64,000 bases of DNA from Topomyia yanbarensis. Taxonomy: Eukaryota; Arthropoda; Insecta; Diptera; Culicidae. Below, in pieces: positions 47,978 through 59,916 of this stretch. A model generated the notes under the pieces. The model was given only the letters and a program-made list of their open reading frames with translations. It made no database searches and had not been told where the DNA came from. Both the position numbers and the translations under genes were made by a program. Location of the stretch: the NCBI RefSeq assembly GCF_030247195.1, contig NC_080670.1, forward strand, positions 157,616,580-157,680,579. The letters run 5' to 3'. The stretch's first letter is position 1. Each line of letters starts with the position of its first letter.

Positions 47978-50900
47978 ATGGCTCAAATACAGACTAACCA
48001 AGCGCCTACCGGTAAGTAAGAATAAATGAATCATGTTCTGGTTTTCATTTGTTTATTAACACTATTATTAGCGACAGAGGCAACATGTTTAGCAATTGAG
48101 GAAAACCGACACTCGAAGCGTGCAGAAAGGAAAGAATTGCAGGTATGCTTGGTTAATTCAATAATACGGATGATTTCAAGTGAAAGTACTAGGTAATCAA
48201 TGTATTAACTTGTGCCATTTTTGGTTGACCTTGGAACTGTTTGTACTGTTGACAAATCGTTTGTTTGCAGCCAGTTTCATCGACAGTGACATTCCGTTCG
48301 TTGTTCTGCGCTAGGTGGAAGAAAAAAAATCGCTTAAGCTCTGTTTAAGGGTGCTCAATGAAACAGAAATCGGATATTTTAGACTGCTATCAGTGTTAAA
48401 GTGGCTGATAGCAAATGATTCACGTAAACTGTTTGAATGTGTGCCTTCTGCATTATCAGCATCGTAGCCATATTCGTCAACGTAGAACACCTATGTACAT
48501 TTGCACAACTAATAATACTGAATTACTATTACAGGTATCTATCAACAAGGAGATAGAAACAATTCTCAGCGAACAACTGTCTGTTCAAGATGGTTTATCG
48601 CAATTACAAGCCCTGCTGGAAGATGCCAGGATTGATCGTCTGCACGAGTTAATCGAGGAGATGATGAACTGGGATGTTCTTACCACCATTCCGGAGCCGA
48701 AAACTTTCCTATTCAATGCAAAACTTCAACCGTCATTCGCGAAAATGCTGGAAAGTAACATCAAGTATCAATCGCACCTGGAATGTTTCATAACTCGCTT
48801 CGATGCTGTAAATGAAGTAAGCCTAGTTGTGTACATATTGTCCGTAACTTGATAACTATCTTTCTCCTATTACAACCAGAGAATCTACCCTGATCTTAAT
48901 ACTCCACTACACTACGCAGTTGAATCTCTGAACATTGACTTCATAAAATGGTTACTGACACAACCCAATCTAGCTATAAACTGTCGCAACAAACAACGCA
49001 AAACGGCCCTGTTCCTGCTATGCGAACAGTACGACAGCCTTGTGAACAGTCCGAAGTTCAAGAAACGCACGCTACATGTTACCACAGCTTCCACAAATAC
49101 CGAGGATATCCGCCAGTGTATCTTGATGCTGCTAGAACACGGAGCAGACTTCAATATCTGCAGCGATCGACTGCAGCTGCCATTCGAGCTTCTGATTCGG
49201 AATAAGTCAAAAGACAACAAATTGTTTGTGAAGGAGTGCCTAAAAAGGTGCGATGATGCTATAGCGATCGGGAAAACCAACGAACTGAAGAGACGGGTTG
49301 TTGCATTTTACCAGGACTGGGCATATGTCAAGGTTACCATAGAACTGTTAGAGCTATACTTGAGATTTGGAGAGGAGGACAAATTTGCCCGTGAGTTCGA
49401 CCGAATCAATATAGATTCGGGAAACGTTCGAGAAGTTATCAAGATCTTGTTACACATTGCTGTTGAGCTTAACTTGGAGTCTAGTGTGAAAAAGATAGTG
49501 GACAGCGCAAAGAAACAAATTTTTCAAGTAGAAAGAGCTCGAAAGCTAAAGCACCTGCGGGTTTGCCATCCCGATATGGACGAAGATAACAAATCTTCGG
49601 AACTAACATACCGGGTAGAGCTAAAAGGTTTACTGAAAAAGGCCTGTGAGTGTGGGAATGTAACCACGTTGAATCTTTTGTTGAACCACATAACCGATCG
49701 TGTGTTGATCAATGATGAACCCATTCTGGTGATTACACTGAATCGGGCCCATGAACTTCACAATCGAGAAGATGAGCAGTTTAAAGTGCTACAGTGTGCG
49801 GATTTACTTTCCAAAGATCAGAAAATTCACCTTTCTCGTACAGATAACAACGGAAATACTGCTCTACACAGTGCGTTAAAATTTGGTTTTACAGATGTTG
49901 CTCTCGCGCTGCTCCGACAGAAGTATGCTTTCCTAGGAGTTCGAAACAAAGACGGTCTAACCCCTTTGAACTACGCTCGATATGATTTCTGGAAGATGTA
50001 CTTTGACCAATGTGTATCAATCGACGTAAAACGATCGTACTTTGACAGAAATGAGCTTCGACTTAATCTTAACGGCTTCGATCCGTATATTTTCAAGAGA
50101 CAACCTGTGAAGAAATCAGCGCCGAAAGATCGCAGCGAACTAAACTTGTGGCGAATAGTTGAAAAGGCATCCGCATCAAATGTTAATCCGAAAGAGAAGC
50201 AATCATTCGTGACTGAAATCGATCCCGTCAAGATAATTGCCAAGTCTAAAGAGTTACAGCGACTTCTTCTCCATCCAGTGATCTACACATTCATTCTGGT
50301 CAAATGGCTAAGGCTGACAAAATGGAGCTACATCAATCTCTTCTGCACACTGGTAACCGTTATCTGCTTCAGTTGGCACTCGCTGGACTCGTGCAATGGT
50401 GGCGAAACGTCGACCGCCCTAACTGTACTAGCCGTGATAGGTGCCATCTACATGAGCCTTAGGGAAGCCATACAATTTGTGTTCCTGCGATATGACTACT
50501 TTACTTCGGTTGAAAACTACCTGGATATTGCCACTATCATCTCAATGTGCGTGGTTCTGTCCAACGGATGCAATTCGATTGTATCCTCACTAACCATCAT
50601 TGCTTTCGCAATGCAACTGACGGTCCTAGTGGGTTCTCTTCCGTTCAACAGCCTTTCTACCTACATGTACATGTTCAAAACCGTCTCGGTCAACTTTCTA
50701 AAAAGTTTCCTGCTCTTCATTCCTCTTTTGAGTGCCTTCACATTCAGTTTCTTTATATCCTATAACGACCAAACTTCGATCTCATCCATCGACATCCCAG
50801 CGGAAAATAACTCCTTTAACCAATTTGCCACCTTCTCGAGTGCTGCCCTTAAGACTCTGGTTATGACAACCGGCGAATTCGAAGCCGCTGCCGTTGACTT

Positions 50901-51756
50901 CAGTGGCGGAAAAATTATCCTGTTCGTTCTGTTCATTTTCTTCGCACCAATCGTGATCCTTAACTTGATCAACGGTCTCGCAGTCAGCGACATCACCACG
51001 ATCAGAGACGAATCCGAGCTCATCAGTATCAGCAAAAAGGTGTTCATTTTGGAACGGTACGAGCGGGGCCTACGAAATATCCCATTCGATTTGATTCGAA
51101 GGCTCTTCCCTAGTCCGTTCTTCGAGAAACACTCGTACGTGATTGTGGTAAGACCCAAAGAGTTCCGAAAGATTTTGGTGCAGCACATCAATAAACCGAC
51201 CGTTGATCATCAGCAGCGAGGAGGTCACTTTAAGATTCCCAAAGCCGAGTGGCTGGTTGTTCCGAACCTACCGGGAGCTTGGTTCGTTCGGGGATCGGAA
51301 GGGTTCTTTGTGAATTTGAGATTCCTGAAATTTCCCTTATTTTCGACACTCGACGATCACATCCTGGATGAAGCGTTACGAATTGCCGATCAGGGTAATC
51401 TTGTGAAGGAGATTCTAGATAGCAGGAGATTGGAGATTGCTCCCGTGATTGCGGATGCTGCACTGGAAACAGAAGTGAAGCTCGAAGAGCTGCGATTGGA
51501 GATGGAGAAAATGAATCGACTGTTGAACAAGTTGGTGATGAAAGGAAGCTTAGTAGGGAAGAAGCTTTTGGCAGCTGGTCAAAGAAAGGGAAGCGAAACG
51601 GGAACTGTATTAGCCACACAGGTAGCGCACAAAGATGCGACGAAGAGGAAGGAGCTCCGGGGAAAGAAAACGGGGAAGAAACAAACGTTCAAGACAGTAG
51701 GAGATGTTGCTTGTGCCATTGGGAAATTTAAGAAAAGTAAGAAACATAATAAATAA
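47978..51756 (+). CDS. painless: Painless-type TRPA cation channel
   Basis: A TRPA-family plasma-membrane cation channel; painless in Drosophila is needed for noxious heat and mechanical sensing. Predicted exons are 47978-48011, 48072-48142, 48535-48816 and 48880-51756. All junctions have GT/AG, and phases 1, 0 and 0 join to about 1087 residues (Drosophila Painless is about 913). Ankyrin-like repeats include NTPLHYAVES (residue 136 on), LLEHGADFNICSD and GNTALHSALKFGFTD. Six membrane segments run from about 611 (WSYINLFCTLV) to the S6 segment at about 806-833 (ILFVLFIFFAPIVILNLING). The pore carries TTGEFE at 792-797 and GLAVSD follows S6. The C-terminus is coiled and very basic (GKKTGKKQ). 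AATAAA overlaps the stop codon. Exons 1-2 rest on splice logic only; exons 3-4 are strong. Confidence 0.88.
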
Positions 51757-52559
51757 ATCTAAGTTTATGTATTGTTGTTAATTGATTTATCATCATCATC
51801 GAGGCCGAACAATCCGGGGACACCGTATCACGGCCGAATGTATTTCAAACTTCCAGATCACTAGATTGTGGGCAGCCATTCTCCGGTCTCCTTCAACACC
51901 CGCCGTACGCACATCTTTCTCGAATACCAGCGAGAGCGTTAACGAAGTTAACGAATTTTTACAGAGTCACTGCTCAACTTACATCAGCTAGCCTCCCTTC
52001 CAGCATGCGCGCTGCACGTTCAGCCAAGTGTAGTCTGTCGTGAACATCTCGTGATGATAATTCATCCGTTACACATCAGACCTTCGTATTGTATCTTCAT
52101 GCGCTTTGTTGTACAATAGATTAAGGAGAGCTTCTGTTCAATCCATCTAACGGAACTTTATCCAGCTATTTAGACCGATCTTGCGTCATACGAAAAGTTT
52201 TATGAGTTTTGACAGAAATCAATGTTCGAGCATTCGCCTCAGTTCGTTCCATTTAACTGATTTGAACGTCGTATTTAAATCCACAAATAGATGGCGGATG
52301 CAATAGTTGTATTCTCAAAATCTATCCACATTTTTATTCTTGGGCAAAGGATTCTGCCAACGGAGATAGTCTGCTAATGCTAAACAGAAAACGGGAGCGT
52401 ACCCCATAGGCGGAATAGATAGTTGACAGAGTCGAGTCTGAATTCTAATCCGAGATATATCAGACAACAGTCTGCTTTTCCAGAATTATCCCTTGTTCCC
52501 CACAAAACTATAACAAGGTATTACGACGCGAGGGGAGGCTCGTTGTGCTTTCGTCGCAC
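51757..52559. other. Convergent intergenic region, no gene recognised
   Basis: Lies between the 3' ends of the painless-type gene and tsg. It probably contains the end of the painless 3' UTR. The sequence up to repeat C looks like degraded repeat DNA, but no domain could be read. Confidence 0.35.
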
Positions 52560-53060
52560 CTCTTCCTTCTGCTCTATCTCGGAGCATCACTTGGTTCATG
52601 AAATGGCTCGACCTTAGAGCTTTGATATAACGCTGAACTCCTCTCTTGATTATTGCTTCCATCAATTACGTCACCATTTTAGTCCCCGTGATCCGTTTAG
52701 ATGCTGATGCTAGATGCTGATTCCATAACTCCTGTTTCTGTAAGTCATTCAGTTCCCGGCATTATAACTATCTACTCGGATAATCCCCGACAATGAACTC
52801 ATCCTACTCCGACCGATAGTTCTCCGACAGACGAATTTCTACCGACAGCGATACACGCTCCCTTGAGCCATTTTGCTCTCAGTTTTATCGAGATCTACTT
52901 GGATATTATCCGGCATTAAACTACCCTACTCCGACTGGGAGTTCCCCGGCAACAGAATTTCTCCCAGTCCTGGTGTTTGTTTGGTGAGCCAATTAGCTCC
53001 CATTTTCGCAAAGCTTATGGTAGCTTCCGTGATGCCAGTTTATATTCATGGTTGCTAGTT
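52560..53060 (-). repeat. Dispersed repeat C, copy 2, with about 122-bp subrepeats
   Basis: Inverse of 34680-35110. Two tandem units are visible. The words CTACTCGGATAATCC (52774) and CTACTTGGATATTATCC (52896) are about 122 bp apart, TGAGCCATTTTGCTC (52864) and TGAGCCAATTAGCTCC (52985) are 121 bp apart, and CCTACTCCGAC occurs at the matching point of each. The TCATGAAATGGCTCGACCTT end matches 35061-35085. Confidence 0.65.
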
Positions 53061-53681
53061 TTACTGTTTTTTTCTCCGCAAGTCTATGTCTGTAGTTTAC
53101 ACCATATAGTTTTTCCAGAGGATTTTTTTTCGTTCCATCGCTCACAAAATATAGCAATTGGTTAAGTTGGGAGAAATTTATTAATGTTCCCGTTTTGCAA
53201 AAATATAAATAACATCCTACTCAATATTGTAAAGAAGGACGTTATCCTACGCCAAAAATCAGTGTACAACTTATATTTTATTTTACAAAAAATCTTAAAT
53301 ATTAGTTTTTTACGGATTTTCTTTGCGATTGATCATTTCCTTTGCTACCATAAACACAAACGAAATTAGTTTGCTCGTGTAAAATAAAAAAGTAACGAAC
53401 ATCACCTCATGTTTAAAAAATCGACTTTTCGTATTTAACTACAATGCTTTTCCTCAAGTACACTCAGAATACTTTAATTTCCGTTAATACACATTCTGAA
53501 CGACATCAGCTGCGTTCCTCCGGCAAGAAATAACTCTACTAATAAGGCACATTTCACCAGACTCTCAAAAGTGACCCGCTGCGACTTCTTCCACCGTCTC
53601 TCGACAAACTGTTTCGTTCCTCTACTCTCTTCCTCCAATCAGTACGACTCCCGCCGCAATCAGGGTCAACACCAGAGAAAT
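53061..53681. other. tsg 3' UTR region (inferred)
   Basis: Downstream of the tsg stop on the - strand. AATAAA on the - strand at 53277-53282 is a plausible polyadenylation signal about 400 nt after the stop. There is no other gene. Confidence 0.35.
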
Positions 53682-56600
53682 TCAGATATTGGTGGACTCG
53701 ACGCCACCACTGTCCAGCGGTCCCACTCCATCCCCGTAATCCAGCTCATCCTCATTCGGTATTTCGTCTAAATCCTGATCCTTGTTTTCCGGACACTCCC
53801 GACAGCGGGAATCATTGATGCCGTAGTTGATGCACGTCTGTCCGACGCACTCACAGCATCCATCGTGGAACCATCTAAAAAAGAGAACGATCAATCACTT
53901 TAAAGAGCATCTCAACAATAATGACTGAATGTATATGTACCGATAGCTGGAAGATCCCATGGTTAGACAACTTTCCTTGCATTTGTTCCAGGACATACAC
54001 TGCGCCATGTAAGCGACCGTACAGTTGACGGTTATTTTGGAAGGGTCCTCGAAACGAGGCTTCAAATCGTTGTCGCTGGAATCTGCGAATGCGAAACAGA
54101 TACAAAAATAAACGATTAAAATATCACATTTTTCTATTTCAATGAAATAAGCTATTCAGAAACAAATGTTTCAAGCTGAGACGAACGTCACAGACTTAGA
54201 CGTTTGTGCCCATAGGTAGCGAAGTAGATGACCAGACAGAAACTGACAGCTTCGCAATTATTAAGTCAACAGAAATCAAGAACTCTGTTCGCCCAAATAT
54301 GAACTAGTCCAAATAAAAAAACTAACTACTGTTTTAGTGAAAATCTTATGAGACAGCTTTCCGTAGAAAATATATGTATAACGCTTGCGTTAAAAAAGAG
54401 ACAATAATGTTCGCCAATTTTCATGCGAGTATACTGCCATCTGGTGGTGGGTCTACTGGTGAATCGTTAATAAATTCAACTAGGCTGTATACAAAAAATA
54501 TTTGACAGCTGCATCAGTTCGTTAACGGTAGCATGGCGAAAGTAGTGAAGCAACTACGTTCGATGGTTTGTAATTGCCGTCATCGTGGTGCACTTTGTGT
54601 TGGTCGGATACAACCGAGCGTCCATATAGATCCTGCCTATCCAAGGGAAAGTTAGGACACAAGCCGAGTTTTTGCACGGATCGAAGGAAAACAAAAGGCG
54701 AAGATACGGGAGATCTGGACTATGCTCGTGGAGGACCAACGCGCCCTTGGAGTTTTCGAACGAAAGGTGTTGCGTACCATCTATGGTGGGCTGCAGATGG
54801 AAGACTGAACGTGGCGCAGGCTAATGAACCATGAGTTGCAACAGCTGCTGGAAGAACCATCCATCGCGCATACCGCAAAAATAGGACGCTTGCGGTGGGC
54901 TGGACACGTGGTAAGAATGTCAGACGACGACCCGATGAAGATAGTTCTTGAGGGCGACCCTACAGGAACAAGAAGACGGGGCGTACAGTGAGCACGGTGG
55001 ATCGACCATATAGAGGACGACCTGCGGACCCTTCGAAGACTGCGAGGCTGGCGAGAAGCAGCAATGGACCGAGTGGAGTGGAGACGGCTTCTGCATACAA
55101 CAAGAGACAAAAAGGTTCTAGCCTGAACGGTAAGGTAAGTAATGTAAGTGAGACGGGAGATCTGTGCGACCGGCACATGCTCAAAAGTATTTGGCCGACA
55201 TGAGCTTTGTCAAGAGGAAACTGAAGTCGAGGCCAGCCGTGGTGGAAGCACAAGCGGTCGCCCAAAACCAATGGCTGAGGGTACTCGTCAAGGATGTTGT
55301 CAAGGATGTCTTCTTTGTGATTGTGATCATGGGCGACGAGACGTACGCGATGTTCCACGGAAATAACTGACAAGGGACCGGTTATTTCGTGCCCTCCAGG
55401 AAGCATGTGAGCGACGTAAAGTACATATCCCACACAAGTCCCCAAACAAGATCCTCTAGTGAGAGACAACCAGTGAGAAGAATTTATCTTCCTTTCTTCG
55501 CAACTAATGGTCAACGGGGAGGTGTACAGTACGAAGTGTAGGACGCTGTCGTGTTCTGACCGGAGGATCTGCGCTCAGAACATTTGGCGAAGCAGTTGCT
55601 GGAGGACATGTAGCTTTCGAAGATACCCTTCCAGCCGTCAATCCTCCCCTCCCCCTTGTTTCTTATGAAATCCATCGAAGATGTACGTTCCCTCTTCATT
55701 TGCACAAATGTTTCCAAACTGAAAAACTTTTCGCAGCGATTGATGACCTGACACAGCCATAAACACTAGTAGTTAATACTAAAAGTTATGGTTACCAGAC
55801 GGTTAATGACAGTCTACTCTCTTTCTCCTGTCAAAACCAGCATAGATGCCTTGTGGCATCCATTAGAATGAAGTATCTCAGTCAAGAATCGATCCACCGG
55901 AGTCCTGCTCCTATGTCGTAAGAGGGGACTGAAAACAGTATTTCCCATGTCAAGGGGTATCCCCGTGCCAAGAACTGAATGGATGGCGGGATATACCAGA
56001 GTGTCATGGAGCGTACCCTTGCCATGTCAAGCGAATCTCCAAAGGAACAAAGAAAACTTATATGTAGGAATGCTACTCAGCCAAGTAATCGTTGCATACA
56101 ACAAGACCAGCATGACGAATCCACGTTAAATGCCTCGTGCATTCATACTTGTAAGTAATGGAGGAATGTCTTATATGCGAGCTCACATATCGCGATATTT
56201 GTACTGTAGCAGTAGATATGACTATGAATAACATAAACAGGAAATATGTATAATTCATGATAATGATGTATTCAATGAATCATTTCCATCCGGTAATTTC
56301 AAAAGCGTACTATTGCCGAAATGTAGAAGCCCATTTCATAATATCATTTGGGGCAGCTCATGTATCAATTTGAGAGGTTCTGCATTGATGACATACTTCA
56401 GTGGTACGAATCTATAGTCCTATACTCAACGTAGACAATCGCCCTACATCTGCACGGTCTGCGAAAGAAGTACAGCCGTACGTATCGCTTTTTGGAACGA
56501 ATGTGGTTTGCATTCTCAATAATGACAACAAAATCAAATGGGAGCCTGCTTCGATCGAACCACATTCGTTCGAAAATGTGATCCGTCGTAACGCAGAATA

Positions 56601-56805
56601 AGGATGGTAGTGTTAGATGTAACTCTATGCTTCGACAGAATTTCGCAACAGTTGACGAACTGGCTTATTTCAAACGAGTTTGAACTACCGTTATCTGGTC
56701 ACAAATTCGTTGATCATTTGAATGTTCCCTTAGATGTCGTAGTCCCAAATCGACGAAGAGGGCTTAACGAAGAGTCTTCAAATGAAGATGAAGTACTCAA
56801 CTGTC

Positions 56806-56855
<50 letters not shown>

Positions 56856-59800
56856 TTCAGGCTGTGCGGAGCTATTACCAACGAATGTCACTGGGTCCTT
56901 TTCGGGAAGTTCGAATTCATAGGCATTAACTCTTGGGTTCATGACGACTGAATCGATGAAATGGGCGGTTAATAGTTCTGCTCCGTATAAGTCACCGGGA
57001 CAAGATGTATTCTTCCAGTTCTACTCCAGAGAGGTTGAAATAATTCCAAAGAGATTAAGATTTCTTTTTAATGAAATTCTTGCGTAAGGTGCTAAAGTTA
57101 GCAACTAGATATGTTCCCAAAGTGTGAACAAAAATAATTATTAAATTTATTTCTGTATATGACCGGGCTTTAGACCGATCATAATGCCCTCTTTCCTCTT
57201 AAAAGAAGTGGGACGCACAGTCGATCAGTACATCCGGGATGTCAGCTGGCATCCGCTTTATTCAATACAACATGCATATCAGCTGGGGAGGTCTACCACC
57301 ACCCTTTTACACAGTGTTGTCTATTATGTAACTGTAAATTCCAAAAAAAAAATGGAAAGACACGTTGTTAAAAGCACCGTCAATATAAACTTCAAAACCT
57401 CAACTCTGTCGATATGTGATAACTGACATTAAAAGTAGCACAGATAACAGACGTTTAGGCTCGATTTGAATCGTGTGTAAATCCCGCTACTGAGATTCCG
57501 AATAAATCGGACGTCTGAAACACGTTTGGCAAACGTTTGTAGATGGCGCAGTGATCAGAGTTAGAGTACGGCTATCAAACACGTATAGCAAACAGCTGCG
57601 CAGATGGCAGGATTTCCAACGTTTATCAATTTGAAAGTTTACACAGGTTTCTGAAGAAATTTTGTTCTAACCTAACCGTCTGTTATCTCTGGTAGTACTG
57701 CCGCTAATATACAGATCATACAGATTATATCACACATTTATATTTATTCTACCTGATGTTCCCACAATATAAACTATGATCACCACTATAGGAACTGCAT
57801 AGTGACACGTTTTCTGCCTACCTTTCCTACCTAAGTTGTTCCCCACATCCTAACGAGCACAATATTGCCCATAAAGGCATAAAAATCCCATTACGAATAT
57901 GACGTACCTAACTTAGAAAACGACGGTATAGATGCTACGAAATATTTTCACCTTGTTTCATCGTGTTGTTCTATTTTATCAGTATTTATGTGATGCATTA
58001 TTTGAACATGAATATGACTATTTCCTCACACATCTAATTTCCTTGATTAGGTTAAATTAGGTTGCTTTTATTGGATACAAATGGGCACGAGAATTGCTTT
58101 TATTTGATAAGGATATGTAGCACACTAGTCTCTTCGCGATGAGTTCGGCGGTGCTGTGCTGGCAATGACTGTGCTGGCAATGACTTCCTATTCCCTACCT
58201 GATTTCAAAGCGGCGAACTACACATTTTATATTAGTTATGGAATTTGCGTTTCGGCTTCGTCTCATCAGAATCCGACAATAACTTAGTGACAGGATTAAG
58301 CTAGCACCGGATTGACGCTAGCTCCAACAAGGAGTTCATTTTAAGGGGGTGTCTGGTGTAAAGTGCTCAAACCGAAAGTTATTTTGTTTTACGATTTTGA
58401 AAGCAAGGCAACAATGGATCTTTTGTGTAATGTTAAGATTTATTTATACATTCATTGTGCACGTAAAAAAATAATTACAGTCACCCAGAGCCGTTCCAAA
58501 AGTAGACATCTAACCATAGATTGAAATCTGCGTGTATTACAGAAAACACGTGCATGGATTGCATGGCTGTTTAAAACAAAAGAAGTTCAGCGTGGTCATC
58601 CAGATTGCGGGAGACTATTCTTGAGGTAACAATTAAACGTCAATTTTTTGCCCACTACACCAGACGCCACCCTTAAAAGAGAAGAGCTATGACAAAGGGA
58701 GCACGTCATTTGCTTTGACGCAATCGGCCGTCGCACGCACGATTATACGATGTATATAGTAAATTCCATAGAACATGGACACTTTTGCGTGTAGCGGCAG
58801 TATTGTGCTCCTACAAAAAAGGAATAACCGAAATCATTTAGTTCGTATTAGACCATGGGGATAAAGAGCGTGGTAATATGAGAGAAGCTCAGTTAATATT
58901 GGACAATCTTTGGGAGACATAATTTATGAATGGTCAACAATACCACTTTTAAACTCATTGTTTACGTTCCATTATATTTCCGTTTGCCACATTTCAGAAA
59001 GAGATTGAATCCGGTTGATCAAATGTAGTAATTTCTATGTAAAAAGTCCAGAAAATCGATTAAAGATGGTATGAATAACCACACAAAAAAGGAGCGGGCA
59101 TAACGTAGTTGGTAAATCGATTGCCTTGTACGCAGCTCAGTTGGGTTCGATTCCCAATCCCGCACAAATGGTTAGATTTTTCTAACGAGATTTCTCTAGC
59201 CCGAAAAGAGTCGAATGACCCTAAGGTTAAAACCTCTATAATCAAAGAAAATAACCACACGAAACATGTTAACCCATTTTATCTGTACAAGGCAGGAGAT
59301 TCATAATCGTAAATCAGTATCGTACTGATTACAACGCAAAAAATCAGGTTAAATTTTTTATGCCATACAGATTTGTAACTCTATCTGTAACTTTTTTAGA
59401 TTACACCCATATTATTATGCTATAATAATCATTATTTCGCAGACTTTGCAGATTTACCTCTCTTCCCTATGGCTGATAATACTCACGCATCAGATACTTC
59501 ATTCCACTCTCCGCATTCGGTCCGTACAGGGCCGCATCGAAATCTATCGGGAACGTGAAAATTTTCCACCGTTCCTCTGGGTCCTCTTCCGATGTCAGCA
59601 CGTTGAATAGATTTGGAAAGCCCTCCAGCTCTTCCACGTGCGACTGTTTACTCAACTCGTTGGTTGTCTCGTTCGGTTTCGGACACATTTCCAGACAGCT
59701 ACAGCACTCCGTGTATAGATAGCTCAGGCACTCGGAGCACTCCTTGCAGCACGAACAGTTCTTCATATCGCACTTGCAGCTCTGCGTCAGCATACACTTT

Positions 59801-59916
59801 GACACGATACTGGCACATACCATCTCGTTGCAGGAATACGCGAACTGCGCCAGACACAGCAGACACAGCGCTGTGCCTAGGGCAACCAGTAGAATTTTTC
59901 TACTTTCCAACATCAT
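53682..59916 (-). CDS. tsg: Twisted gastrulation, secreted BMP-binding modulator
   Basis: A secreted cysteine-rich protein that acts with Chordin/Sog to shape BMP (Dpp) gradients. Coding exons on the - strand are 59916-59487, 54082-53941 and 53874-53682, with GT/AG junctions and phases 1 and 2 joining to 254 residues. Drosophila Tsg has about 250. A signal peptide covers residues 1-28 (LLVALGTALCLLCLAQFAYS). The N-terminal Cys domain has VCASIVSKCMLTQSCKC, NCSCCKECSECL and ECCSCLEMC. The middle has EELEGFPNLFNVLTSEEDPE. The C-terminal Cys domain has TVAYMAQCMSWNKCKESC and YRWFHDGCCECVGQTCINYG, with the RW codons spanning the last junction. Possible N-glycosylation sites include NETT and NDS. 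The tail is very acidic. The 5.4-kb intron is filled with mobile elements. Confidence 0.93.
54700..55135 (+). mobile_element. RTE-type non-LTR fragment in tsg intron 2
   Basis: The + strand reads IWTMLVEDQRALGVFERKVL, RTIYGGLQMED-stop, WRRLMNHELQQLLEEPS, IGRLRWAGHVVRMSDDDP, GTRRRGVQ-stop, ARWIDHIEDDLRTLRRLRGW and DRVEWRRLLHTTRDKKVLA-stop. This is the same C-terminal region as the element at 1-634 but a different copy. Two in-frame stops show it is dead. It lies antisense to tsg. Confidence 0.8.
55150..55455 (+). pseudogene. Mariner-type transposase fragment in tsg intron 2
   Basis: The + strand gives HAQKYLADMSFVKRKLKSRP, then MGDETYAMFHGNN-stop and GTGYFVPSRKHVSDVKYIP. The motif DETY with the following GTGYF and KHVSDDVKY block is typical of a mariner-family catalytic core around its first Asp, although the usual MDDE is MGDE here. 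A stop at 55368 breaks it. It belongs to a different lineage from the split mariner at 24680 and 33790. Confidence 0.6.
55456..56810. other. tsg intron sequence, no recognised feature
   Basis: Short frames only. No element ends or motifs were identified. Confidence 0.4.
56811..56853. repeat. (CA)n microsatellite
   Basis: About 21 uninterrupted CA units inside tsg intron 2. The 115-codon frame running through it is not a gene. Confidence 0.95.
56950..57420 (+). mobile_element. Non-LTR reverse transcriptase fragment (degraded)
   Basis: Pieces of an RT N-terminal region: NSSAPYKSPGQDVFFQF, REVEIIPKRLRFLFNEILA, then SFLLKEVGRTVDQYIRDVSW, HPLYSIQHAYQLGRSTTTLL and HSVV. These match the order of palm/finger motifs preceding the first catalytic Asp, with a deletion between the two pieces. 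The clade is uncertain. Confidence 0.6.
57439..57691. mobile_element. MITE candidate, 253 bp
   Basis: The left end is CACAGATAACAGACGTTTAG. The right end in reverse complement is CAGAGATAACAGACGGTTAG. GTAG lies outside both ends (57435-57438 and 57692-57695). No coding sequence is present. Confidence 0.6.
58341..58676. mobile_element. TTAA MITE family 1, complete copy
   Basis: TTAAGGGGGTGTCTGGTGTA at the left, and TACACCAGACGCCACCCTTAA-type inverse at the right end, each with the TTAA duplication. It is 336 bp including both TTAAs. It is the reference for the fragments at 25024-25160, 32124-32267 and 33760-33789. It is non-autonomous and piggyBac-like by target preference. Confidence 0.85.
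59085..59249 (+). mobile_element. tRNA-derived SINE in tsg intron 2
   Basis: The head GCGGGCATAACGTAGTTGG (with a polymerase III A-box-like part) and the B box GGTTCGATTCC (59144-59154) resemble a tRNA gene, followed by CCCGCAC. The body reads GATTTTTCTAACGAGATTTC, TCTAGCCCGAA, GTCGAATGACC and AAGGTTAAAACCTCTATAAT, and then an A-rich tail. AATAACCACAC flanks it at 59074-59084 and 59250-59260, a target duplication as made by LINE machinery. This body is known from mosquito SINEs; the family name is not asserted. Confidence 0.85.

Noticed and set aside
48415..48534. Extension of painless exon 3 upstream to 48415
   Set aside because: A good acceptor (TTACTATTACAG) precedes 48535 and joins in phase to exon 2; the upstream part reads as intron.
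55148..55514. Large - strand ORF of 184 codons
   Set aside because: It is antisense to the mariner-type and RTE fragments, whose + strand motifs are recognisable.
56604..56951. 115-codon ORF
   Set aside because: It runs through a CA microsatellite coding for alternating HT, so it is not a gene.
59094..59166. A tRNA gene
   Set aside because: The tRNA-like head is mismatched in the A box and is fused to a SINE body, an A-rich tail and a target duplication.
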